Assembly (NCBI GenBank): GCA_003647375.1
Contig: QMMS01000301.1
Location: 1-5,697 of the forward strand
Origin: Deltaproteobacteria bacterium
Lineage (GTDB): Bacteria; Desulfobacterota; Desulfobacteria; Desulfobacterales; B30-G6
DNA: 5,697 nucleotides
Reading direction: 5' to 3'
Shown here: positions 1 through 5,083 of the stretch, in pieces
How the letters are laid out: each line of letters opens with the position of its first letter
Numbering within the stretch: the stretch's first letter is position 1
Made by a program: the position numbers and the translations under genes
The notes under the pieces: model-generated
Databases searched by the model: none
Told to the model about the DNA's origin: nothing
Seen by the model: the letters and a program-made list of their open reading frames with translations, nothing else

Positions 1-1
1 A

Positions 2-661
2 GAGATTTATACTTACCCAGATGAGTCAGGTATTTTCAGTGAACTGGGGTATTCCGCTAATATGCCACTTAAAGGGACAATCATGATCGATCCGGAAACT
101 GAACCGCTAAAAATCCTTTCTGATCCATATGTATCCGGAGCCTTTGGATGGTGGGGAACAGGTGTCATTATGTTTGAAAATCAGGGATACTCTTGGCTTG
201 ATACCTGTAGCCCTTATCTTCTGATCGTTAACTACTCACTCGACCACCAGATAGATATTACGACAAAGCAGGGTAGCCTGGAGGACAATTCATTAGTATC
301 CTCGGTGCTCCAGAAAATTACCCTAAGAAACGACGGGCTGGATGCAAGCATGCCCAGCGATCTCAACGTGGGCAGTTTTTCTGACTATTTCGTCAAGATT
401 GAGAATAATGGAACATCTTCATGGTTTAAAGCCAAAATCGTTTCCATCGAGAAAGCTGAAGAGATTATAACTGCGGACAGTGCTGAGGACATTGTAGCAA
501 AAGAGTGCCCTTGTGAAGACGACTGGAAAAATCATGGAGCGTATGTTCGTTGTGTTGCTCAAAGCGCAAAGGGACTTGTTGAGAAAGGCCTTATTAGTAA
601 AAAAAAGCAGGGTGATATTGTATCTGAAGCTGCTAAAAGCAAATGTGGGAAAAAGAAATAG
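2..661 (+). CDS. Hypothetical protein, 5' end outside the window, Cys-containing C-terminal module
   Basis: The frame stays open from the left edge through the first in-window ATG at 62, and the 20 upstream residues look like normal protein, so 62 is probably an internal methionine and the gene starts outside the window. The visible part is 219 residues. I do not recognise the main body, which is rich in aromatic and polar residues (for example GAFGWWGTG) with no membrane segment. The last ~50 residues (503-658) form a compact module: C-x-C, then WKNHGAYVRCVAQ, then a basic helical stretch ending KSKCGKKK, with four cysteines (residues 149, 151, 164 and 195 counted from the ATG at 62). From memory, WKNHGxYVxCVA-type tails recur at the ends of otherwise unrelated, often exported bacterial proteins; their function is unknown to me. 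The sequence is visibly more AT-rich than the ycaO gene. It ends before a strong terminator, so it is the last gene of its transcript. Confidence 0.7.
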   Translation, partial: EIYTYPDESGIFSELGYSANMPLKGTIMIDPETEPLKILSDPYVSGAFGWWGTGVIMFENQGYSWLDTCSPYLLIVNYSLDHQIDITTKQGSLEDNSLVSSVLQKITLRNDGLDASMPSDLNVGSFSDYFVKIENNGTSSWFKAKIVSIEKAEEIITADSAEDIVAKECPCEDDWKNHGAYVRCVAQSAKGLVEKGLISKKKQGDIVSEAAKSKCGKKK

Positions 662-705
662 GATCGATATTGTAATTAATTGACAAAAGGCAGGATCATT
701 ATTGT

Positions 706-733
706 AAAAACCCCGCTATACAGCGGGGTTTTT
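706..733 (+). terminator. Rho-independent terminator, bidirectional
   Basis: CCCCGCT (711-717) pairs perfectly with AGCGGGG (722-728) around the four-base loop ATAC. The stem is preceded by five A and followed by five T. It lies 45 bases after the stop codon at 661, and the flanking A and T runs let it work on either strand. Confidence 0.93.
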
Positions 734-747
734 ATTGGCCCAAAGAA

Positions 748-786
748 GACGCGCAACCTGTCAACTATATTGACAAATTACGCGTC
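748..786. repeat. Nested interrupted palindrome, possible operator or structured site
   Basis: Outer arms GACGCG (748-753) and CGCGTC (781-786) enclose inner arms TGTCAA (759-764) and TTGACA (770-775), with a five-base centre CTATA. The two internal gaps are equal in length (five bases each), and two of their five positions also pair, giving 14 of 17 matched positions per arm. The inner right arm reads as a consensus -35 box and has TTTAAT 18 bases downstream (794-799), so this could be a plus-strand promoter with a dyad over it. No plus-strand gene follows before the minus-strand tRNA, so the role is open. Confidence 0.5.
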
Positions 787-801
787 CATTTGATTTAATT
801 G

Positions 802-829
802 GGAATATATTATTTTTATAATATATTCC
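802..829. repeat. Perfect 12-bp AT-rich hairpin downstream of tRNA-Ala
   Basis: GGAATATATTAT (802-813) and ATAATATATTCC (818-829) are exact reverse complements around the loop TTTT. The site lies 21 bases beyond the 3' end of the minus-strand tRNA gene. There is no T run after it on either strand and only the two base-proximal pairs are GC, so it is not a typical intrinsic terminator. It could help 3'-end formation of the tRNA transcript or extrude as a cruciform. Confidence 0.6.
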
Positions 830-850
830 GCATATTAGTATAATAAAACT

Positions 851-926
851 TGGTGGAGATGAGGGGGATCGAACCCCTGACCTCAGCGTTGCGAACGCTG
901 CGCTCTCCCATCTGAGCTACATCCCC
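851..926 (-). tRNA. tRNA-Ala, anticodon CGC, CCA encoded
   Basis: Read on the minus strand this is a complete 76-nt cloverleaf. The acceptor stem is GGGGATG with CATCTCC and includes the G3-U70 pair that is the alanine identity element. The D arm is GCTC/GAGC; the anticodon stem is CAGCG/CGCTG with loop TTCGCAA; the variable loop is AGGTC; the T arm is AGGGG/CCCCT with loop TTCGATC. The discriminator base is A and the terminal CCA is encoded in the DNA (851-853). The anticodon CGC (plus-strand positions 891-893) reads GCG codons. No second copy of the tRNA 3' end was seen in the window, so nothing suggests an integrated element here. Confidence 0.97.
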
Positions 927-962
927 ATGTTACACGTTTTGAAAACGCAATTGAGAGCACTC

Positions 963-991
963 CTGATATCCGAAACAAATGGATAAATCAA
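963..991 (-). promoter_or_regulatory. Weak candidate promoter for tRNA-Ala
   Basis: On the minus strand TTGATT (986-991) and TATCAG (963-968) are separated by 17 bases. Each box has four or five matches to the sigma-70 consensus. The predicted start near 956 would give a leader of about 30 nt before the tRNA. Read-through from the upstream gene ending at 1014 is an alternative, since no terminator separates them. Confidence 0.3.
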
Positions 992-1013
992 CCCAATAGT
1001 CCAGGATCAAACC

Positions 1014-1487
1014 CTATTCCACCTTTGCGTTAAATTGACTTACTTTCTCCTCGAAAACTTTCAGTTTCTCGTCATAGGATTTAATGCGCGCATTGAAGCT
1101 TTCTATTGTTTGCCTGAATTCAGCATCCTCTTCAGCGCTCTTTTCCTTTTGCGACAATTCCACAAGCAGCTTCCGATCTTCTTCAAGCTTTGCATATTCA
1201 GCGTCCAGAAGCTCCTTTTCTTTTTTCAAGTCTTCCGCCTCCTGATCCATTTCGCTATTTTGCGTTTTGGCGGTATCCTTCTGAGGAGGAATTACCTCTG
1301 GTTCTTTCTTTGTTTTAATCTCTTGATAGCTCTCCACCTGCTCTCTCTGGTCTTTGGGAACTTCCTGCAAATTATCCGTAAAGCGCAGCACGCCCTTGGC
1401 ATCACGATACTTGTAGATTTCAGCAGATGAAGGCATTGTTGTAGCCAGCAGAAAAAAGGCTATTAAGAATAATGTCCTGAATGTCAT
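1014..1487 (-). CDS. Exported DUF4124-domain protein with C-terminal coiled coil
   Basis: A protein of 157 residues. Residues 1-22 form a signal peptide (MTFR, a hydrophobic core LFLIAFFLLATTM, then a PSSA-like cleavage site before EIYKY), so it should act in the periplasm. Residues about 23-55 match the DUF4124 pattern: IYKYRDAKGVLRFTDN, with aromatic and glycine positions typical of this short beta-rich domain, followed by a P-x-D-x-R stretch. A lysine/proline linker (about 57-72) leads into a Glu/Lys-rich helix from about 80 to the end with heptad-like spacing, probably a coiled coil. I chose the start at 1487 because AGGAG lies eight bases upstream (1496-1500) and the signal peptide begins there; a longer frame reaches 1613 but its added 42 residues would bury the signal sequence. 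DUF4124 has no established biochemical function; a cell-envelope role is inferred. The gene stands alone, upstream of tRNA-Ala on the same strand. Confidence 0.85.
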   Translation of the reverse strand: MTFRTLFLIAFFLLATTMPSSAEIYKYRDAKGVLRFTDNLQEVPKDQREQVESYQEIKTKKEPEVIPPQKDTAKTQNSEMDQEAEDLKKEKELLDAEYAKLEEDRKLLVELSQKEKSAEEDAEFRQTIESFNARIKSYDEKLKVFEEKVSQFNAKVE

Positions 1488-1522
1488 AGCTATAACTCCT
1501 TTTATCACCTTCGGGTTTGAAA

Positions 1523-1625
1523 ACTGTTTTTCATCCTCCAAAACGGTAAGAAGTAATTTACCTGTATTTTTATCAAAAATGGAAGCTAAGGTCAATTTTT
1601 TTAAACAATCCACTGTTTTTCATCC
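1523..1625. repeat. Pair of 14-bp direct repeats bracketing a candidate promoter
   Basis: ACTGTTTTTCATCC occurs exactly at 1523-1536 and again at 1612-1625, 89 bases apart. On the minus strand it reads GGATGAAAAACAGT. One copy lies upstream and one downstream of the candidate promoter of the DUF4124 gene, so a regulatory role is possible. It may also be chance or the trace of a small duplication; the flanks do not match. Confidence 0.45.
1567..1595 (-). promoter_or_regulatory. Candidate promoter for the DUF4124 gene
   Basis: On the minus strand TTGACC (1590-1595, five of six matches to the -35 consensus) is followed after 17 bases by TAAAAA (1567-1572, four of six). Transcription would begin near 1560 and give a leader of about 73 nt before the start codon at 1487. 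The site is inside the over-long alternative frame, which supports the shorter start. Confidence 0.45.
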
Positions 1626-1796
1626 AATTTGCCATATCCCCAAACTGACCTTGCGCCTCCCTTACATCTGATGTTGCCAAAGAATAAGACCATGCTTATG
1701 TTTTCACGTCATTGAATACCTATATTGAGCTTTAGGAAATATATATGTTTTACGCTTGGCCGTGTGCGTCAGAGCCTGATAATTGGGGAGATCCTC

Positions 1797-3524
1797 ATGA
1801 CCGAACCTGTTGAATTAAAAGATGCTTTCAAACAATTCACCGTTGATCAGGATAAAATAATGGATCCGCGGGAGACCGTGGAACGCTTTCGTAAAAGACT
1901 GAAAGAAGTTAATCTCGACATTCTGGAAAAAACCGAGCGAATCGACAACAAAAGGCTTGATATCCCTGTTTTTTTCAGTGAGTGCGGGAAAGATGCCGCT
2001 TCTGTCATCGGCACCAAGAAACAGATGGGCAAAGGCGCGACCCCTGAGCAATCAGAGGCCAGTGCAGTCATGGAACTGGCCGAGCGCTTCAGTTTTTTCA
2101 GCTTTTGCAAGAACCAAAAGAATTTTTTCATAGACACCTATGCCAACCTGAAGGACAAGGCTTTGAGTTTTGATGCCATTGCCGCATCGGTGCACGATGA
2201 TTCCAAGGACCTGGGTGTCACTCAAAAAGTGTTCGAGAACCTGCCGCTGGAATGGACCTGGGCGTACAACCTTACCCGCAAAGAAAAAGTGCTCGTCCCT
2301 TTCAACTGGTTTCTGGCGATTAACGAGTTCAACGGCCCTTCCGCCGGCAACTGCGTTGAAGAAGCTTTATCCCAGGGCATCTCTGAAATTGTGGAGCGCC
2401 ATGTTTCCTCTCTGGTCAGCCGGAACCGGCTTACGGTGCCCTTGATAAGGCCTGAATCAGCCTCTGACCCGCTGGTCAGGCAAATGCTGGACAAATATAA
2501 AAAAGCCGGTATCCAGGTCTATTTGTCCGATTTCACCTTGGGGATGGGCATCCCCTCTGTGGGTGTTCTGGCTTACGATCCAAAAACCTTCCCCAAAGAG
2601 AGCGAGATCGTCTGGACCGCGGGCACAACGCCGGATCCGCAAAAAGCCCTGAGCCGCGCCCTCACGGAAACAGCTCAGCTGTCCGGAGATTTCAACTCCG
2701 GTTCCAATTACGTGGCCAGCGGCCTGCCGAAATTCACCCGTCTGCAGGATGCGGAATATGTCATAAATTCGCAGAAAATGGTCGACATCACGGATTTGCC
2801 CGACATCTCCGATAACAACATCCGCATTGAAGTGGAAAACTGCATCGCTGCCCTGGCAACAAGGGGCCTGGAGGTGATCGTCATCGACACCATGCACGAC
2901 CGCCTGCGCATTCCGGCATTTTACACCATCGTCCCGGGCGCCCATTTCCGCGAAAGGGCTGTTGGCACCAGCCTGGGAATGTTTTCAGCCAAAATCATCA
3001 CCGAGAACAACCCGTCCGGGGAAGCTTATCGCCAACTGTTGGAAATCGATAGCAAATTGTCCGGAAAATATTATCTCAATTTCTATATGGGCACCAGCCT
3101 GCTGGGCATGGGAGAATATCAGAAAGCGCTCGATCGGTTAAATCAGGCGTTGTCCCTGAATCCGGCTCAACAGGATCTGGCCAGCATTTACTCCTACATG
3201 GGGGTTGGCCTCAAGGAAATGGGCCGTTATGAGGAAGCGCTTGACATCCTTAAACAGGGGGAAGCGTGCGACAGCGAACGCACCGACATTTACAACCTCA
3301 TGGGATTCTGCCATTTCAAACTGAAGCAGCACGAAAAAGCCATAGAGGCTTTTGCCAGGGTCCTGGACCTCGACCCGGGATCGGCTATTGATTATGCCAA
3401 CATCGGCTCCAACTATCGTGAAATGGGTGACAAGGACAAGGCTGTCTATTTTTATGAAATCGCCCTCTCCATCGACCCCTCCATCGACTTTGCCCGGGAC
3501 AGCCTGGCGAAGCTGAAAGAATAG
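1797..3524 (+). CDS. YcaO-domain protein with C-terminal TPR repeats
   Basis: A protein of 575 residues. YcaO enzymes use ATP to activate a peptide backbone amide, forming azolines, thioamides or amidines, and one also assists RimO-dependent methylthiolation of ribosomal protein S12. The ATP-binding signatures are present in order: GKG at 78-80, S-x3-E-x2-E-R at 89-97, SAGN followed by EEALSQGISEIVERH at 182-202, and RALTETAQ at 287-294. The domain runs to about 390 (TIVPGAHFRERA). Four TPR units follow at about 424-457, 461-494, 496-529 and 530-563, carrying the usual G-Y and A-P positions, likely for partner or substrate binding. The proline-rich C-terminus of azoline-forming YcaO proteins is absent, and the YcaO-plus-helical-repeat layout resembles E. 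coli YcaO. I chose the ATG at 1797, six bases after GGGGAG (1785-1790); a TTG at 1725 would add 24 residues but has no such site. No TfuA, cyclodehydratase partner or precursor peptide is nearby, so the substrate is unknown. Confidence 0.9.
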   Translation: MTEPVELKDAFKQFTVDQDKIMDPRETVERFRKRLKEVNLDILEKTERIDNKRLDIPVFFSECGKDAASVIGTKKQMGKGATPEQSEASAVMELAERFSFFSFCKNQKNFFIDTYANLKDKALSFDAIAASVHDDSKDLGVTQKVFENLPLEWTWAYNLTRKEKVLVPFNWFLAINEFNGPSAGNCVEEALSQGISEIVERHVSSLVSRNRLTVPLIRPESASDPLVRQMLDKYKKAGIQVYLSDFTLGMGIPSVGVLAYDPKTFPKESEIVWTAGTTPDPQKALSRALTETAQLSGDFNSGSNYVASGLPKFTRLQDAEYVINSQKMVDITDLPDISDNNIRIEVENCIAALATRGLEVIVIDTMHDRLRIPAFYTIVPGAHFRERAVGTSLGMFSAKIITENNPSGEAYRQLLEIDSKLSGKYYLNFYMGTSLLGMGEYQKALDRLNQALSLNPAQQDLASIYSYMGVGLKEMGRYEEALDILKQGEACDSERTDIYNLMGFCHFKLKQHEKAIEAFARVLDLDPGSAIDYANIGSNYREMGDKDKAVYFYEIALSIDPSIDFARDSLAKLKE

Positions 3525-3530
3525 AAGGTA

Positions 3531-3679
3531 GAGGACGGAGCCACAGAAAACGGAGCTCCAGAGCCACAGAAGCCAGAGCCACAGAGCCTCAGAGGACGGC
3601 GGACAGAGGTCAGAACCCCAGAGACCAGATGACAGAGCCGCAGAACTCCAGAGGTCGGAACCACAGAAGAGCGGTCAGA
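3531..3679. repeat. Degenerate CAGA array with 7-8 bp period
   Basis: CAGA occurs 15 times, starting at 3544, 3559, 3567, 3574, 3582, 3590, 3604, 3611, 3619, 3626, 3633, 3641, 3649, 3664 and 3676. All but the last interval are 7 or 8 bases or their sum (14 or 15). The best-preserved unit, GAGCCACAGA, appears three times (3538, 3561 and 3576). It begins seven bases after the YcaO stop codon. Stop codons and unequal unit lengths argue against coding. Confidence 0.8.
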
Positions 3680-3685
3680 CCGAAT

Positions 3686-3819
3686 AAACGTCCAACATCG
3701 AACATTGAACACTGAACGTCGAACGGTTTGCGTTTGGCTGATGGTCCAAAAATGCTGAACGCTTTGAGCTGAAAAACCACATTCGACGTTGGATGTTGGA
3801 CGTTGGATGTTCGATGTTC
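3686..3819. repeat. Large inverted repeat whose arms are heptamer tandem arrays
   Basis: The left arm is six 7-bp units: AAACGTC, CAACATC, GAACATT, GAACACT, GAACGTC and the diverged GAACGGT (3686-3727). The right arm is five: GACGTTG, GATGTTG, GACGTTG, GATGTTC and GATGTTC (3785-3819). The right-arm units are reverse complements of the left-arm consensus, so the arms can pair; end to end about 28 of 37 positions match. About 58 bases of non-repeated sequence lie between the arms. No target duplication or coding capacity is seen. Confidence 0.8.
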
Positions 3820-3901
3820 ATTTTTAAAAAAACAAATATGGAAGACAGGTTGATAAAAATCTATGTGCCTTATACCGTTTACCTTAAACCCATTTATATC
3901 A

Positions 3902-3923
3902 TGTAAATCCTGTTAATCCTGTC
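3902..3923. repeat. 9-bp tandem repeat TGT(A/T)AATCC
   Basis: TGTAAATCC (3902-3910) is followed directly by TGTTAATCC (3911-3919) and the start of a third unit, TGTC. From memory, ATCATGTAAATCCTGTTAATCC-like strings recur between genes in many environmental bacterial genomes; I cannot confirm that here. Confidence 0.6.
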
Positions 3924-3934
3924 AGATATATACA

Positions 3935-3976
3935 ACCCGAAACCCGACACCTCATACCAAATACAAAACATCAAAC
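3935..3976 (+). repeat. Degenerate heptamer array, ACC(C/T)GA(C/A) family
   Basis: Six successive 7-bp units drift away from a consensus: ACCCGAA, ACCCGAC, ACCTCAT, ACCAAAT, ACAAAAC, ATCAAAC. The first three are well conserved and the rest decay, but the A at position one and the period hold. The same family occurs in reverse orientation after cysQ (4931-4961). Confidence 0.65.
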
Positions 3977-4032
3977 AATATATATTAAAGGCTAATTAAC
4001 AAATAATATAGAATATTTAAGAGGTTTTATTA

Positions 4033-4863
4033 ATGAAACACATTAATCATCTCACGGCTGCTATCCAGGCGGCCGTAGAGGCCGGCAAAGCCGTACTTGA
4101 CGTCTATCACTCGGATTTTCATGTGGATTATAAGGAAGACCAATCCCCTCTGACCCTGGCTGACAAACAGGCCCATGACATCATTTCCGCACGGCTGGCA
4201 GGGTTCGATATTCCCCTATTGAGCGAGGAGGGAAATGCCATTCCCTATGCAACACGCAGGGAATGGAAGACGCTCTGGATTGTGGACCCGCTGGATGGTA
4301 CCAAGGAATTTGTCAAGCGCAATGGAGAGTTTACCGTCAACATTGCGCTGGTAACCGACGGCAGGCCAACCCTGGGGGTTGTCTTCGCCCCGGTGCGCGA
4401 AGTGCTCTATTTTGCCCTGCAAGACCTGGGCGCTTATAAAATGGACGGCATGGACGCTGTTTTAGCATTGTGCGGAAACATATCCCATGGCGCTTTAACC
4501 AATGACGACCTTGCCGAACAAAGCGTTACCCTGCCCGTGGAACGATCCCAAGCAACACCCTACACCATTGTCGGCTCCCGTTCCCATGCCACCGAAGCAC
4601 TCGAGAACTTTGTCGATCAAAAGCGCAAGGAATTCGGAACAATAGACTTTATCCCTGCCGGCAGTTCCCTGAAACTCTGCCTGGTAGCAGAAGGCAGGGC
4701 CGACATTTACCCGCGCCTGGCCCCCACCATGGAGTGGGACACAGCCGCCGGCCATGCGGTGGTGGAATGTGCAGGCGCCCGCATTTACAACCATTCCTCC
4801 GGTGAATTGCTGCGTTACAACAAGGAGGACCTCCTCAACCCCTGGTTCGTCGTCGAACGATAA
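4033..4863 (+). CDS. cysQ: 3'(2'),5'-bisphosphate nucleotidase CysQ
   Basis: A protein of 276 residues, slightly longer than E. coli CysQ. It removes the 3' phosphate of 3'-phosphoadenosine-5'-phosphate to give AMP, preventing build-up of this by-product of PAPS-dependent sulfation or sulfate reduction; it acts in the cytoplasm or at the inner membrane face. It has the inositol monophosphatase fold with lithium-sensitive phosphatase motifs: DQSPLTLAD at 36-44, LSEEG at 63-67 (metal-binding Glu), DPLDGTKEF at 85-93 (metal-binding Asp85 and Asp88), and WDTAAGHAV at 235-243 (Asp236). RNGEFTVNIAL (96-106) and the GSSLKLCLVAEG region (210-221) are nearly identical to the E. coli enzyme as I recall it. 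The extra length lies around residues 138-172. The start is supported by AAGAGG (4019-4024), eight bases upstream. It is a single-gene unit between two repeat-rich spacers. Confidence 0.96.
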   Translation: MKHINHLTAAIQAAVEAGKAVLDVYHSDFHVDYKEDQSPLTLADKQAHDIISARLAGFDIPLLSEEGNAIPYATRREWKTLWIVDPLDGTKEFVKRNGEFTVNIALVTDGRPTLGVVFAPVREVLYFALQDLGAYKMDGMDAVLALCGNISHGALTNDDLAEQSVTLPVERSQATPYTIVGSRSHATEALENFVDQKRKEFGTIDFIPAGSSLKLCLVAEGRADIYPRLAPTMEWDTAAGHAVVECAGARIYNHSSGELLRYNKEDLLNPWFVVER

Positions 4864-4865
4864 AA

Positions 4866-4890
4866 TCGATCTCTAACCAGCATAGATCGA
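4866..4890. repeat. Short inverted repeat after cysQ
   Basis: TCGATCT (4866-4872) pairs with AGATCGA (4884-4890) around an 11-base loop, three bases after the cysQ stop codon. No T run follows on either side, so this is at most a weak or factor-assisted 3'-end structure for the cysQ message. Confidence 0.4.
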
Positions 4891-4930
4891 ATGGGTCAAG
4901 TCCTGATTAAAAGTTGTCACTATCACCTGG

Positions 4931-4961
4931 TTTCGGGTGTCAGGTGTCGGGTGTCGGTCTG
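4931..4961 (-). repeat. Heptamer array, reverse-orientation copy of the 3935 family
   Basis: CGGGTGT, CAGGTGT and CGGGTGT (4934-4954) form an exact 7-bp period, flanked by GTTT on the left and CGGTCTG on the right. Its reverse complement gives ACCCGAC, ACCTGAC, ACCCGAA, the same family as the array before cysQ. Confidence 0.7.
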
Positions 4962-4983
4962 TAAATATCTTTCTAAAAAAGTT

Positions 4984-4997
4984 CTGACCACTGACCG
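4984..4997. repeat. Two-unit heptamer repeat CTGACC(A/G)
   Basis: CTGACCA (4984-4990) is followed directly by CTGACCG (4991-4997). Two units alone could be chance, but this is another 7-bp period in the same spacer as the preceding array. Confidence 0.45.
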
Positions 4998-5036
4998 TAT
5001 TTGACTTCATTACTTTCATTGTTACTTTTGTAATAG

Positions 5037-5054
5037 TATACATTGTGGTATAAT
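5037..5054 (+). promoter_or_regulatory. Promoter -10 box with overlapping dyad upstream of copA
   Basis: TATAAT (5049-5054) is a perfect -10 box 29 bases before the copA start, with transcription predicted near 5061. No good -35 box is found at 17 bases. An inverted repeat TATAC (5037-5041), six bases, GTATA (5048-5052) overlaps the -10 box, which together with the poor -35 suggests an activated or repressed promoter. It does not match a CueR or CopY operator that I recognise, and no regulator gene is in the window. Confidence 0.5.
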
Positions 5055-5083
5055 TCTCAATATCACCAGTTTGGATTTGAACG

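Larger units (their letters stand above)
1488..1796. other. Divergent intergenic region between the DUF4124 gene and ycaO-like gene
   Basis: This 309-bp stretch separates two outward-facing genes. It holds the minus-strand promoter candidate and the 14-bp direct repeats described separately. On the plus strand I see no convincing pair of promoter boxes for the YcaO gene; the best, TTGGCC (1756-1761) with GATAAT (1778-1783), would place the transcript start inside the ribosome binding site. No small gene or terminator is visible. Confidence 0.6.
3525..4032. other. Repeat-rich non-coding spacer
   Basis: This 508-bp stretch has no credible gene. In order it holds a CAGA array (3531-3679), an inverted pair of heptamer arrays (3686-3727 and 3785-3819), a 9-bp tandem repeat (3902-3923), a third heptamer array (3935-3976), and an AT-rich tract leading to the cysQ ribosome binding site. 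No clear intrinsic terminator for the YcaO gene is visible, although the inverted heptamer arrays followed by five T (3822-3826) could fold. Composition changes sharply from GC-rich at the left to AT-rich at the right. Confidence 0.75.

Noticed and set aside
851..926. Possible integration site at the tRNA-Ala 3' end
   Set aside because: No duplicate of the tRNA 3' end and no integrase gene are present in the window.
935..947. CGTTTTGAAAACG palindrome just upstream of the tRNA
   Set aside because: With a single central base it cannot form a hairpin, and there is no T run; it lies in the presumed tRNA leader and gives no clear signal.
1001..1012. Minus-strand GTTTGATCCTGG, identical to part of the conserved 5' end of 16S rRNA
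   Set aside because: The match stops after 12 bases and no further rRNA sequence follows; a chance match or trivial fragment.
1035..1430. Plus-strand open frame of 131 codons rich in Phe and Leu
   Set aside because: It is the antisense of the Glu/Lys-rich coiled coil of the DUF4124 gene, which produces Phe/Leu codons on the other strand. It has no ribosome binding site.
1488..1613. Longer start for the DUF4124 protein at 1613
   Set aside because: It would put 42 residues before a clear signal peptide and would include the likely promoter and ribosome binding site.
1725..1796. TTG start giving a 24-residue N-terminal extension of the YcaO protein
   Set aside because: No ribosome binding site precedes it, while the ATG at 1797 has GGGGAG at ideal distance and the extension has no YcaO-like sequence.
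2457..2945. Minus-strand open frame of 162 codons inside the YcaO gene
   Set aside because: It lies wholly within the conserved YcaO coding sequence, its translation resembles no family, and no ribosome binding site or promoter precedes it.
3531..3976. CRISPR array
   Set aside because: Repeat units are only 7-9 bp with no unique spacers of 25-40 bp between identical repeats, and no cas genes are present.
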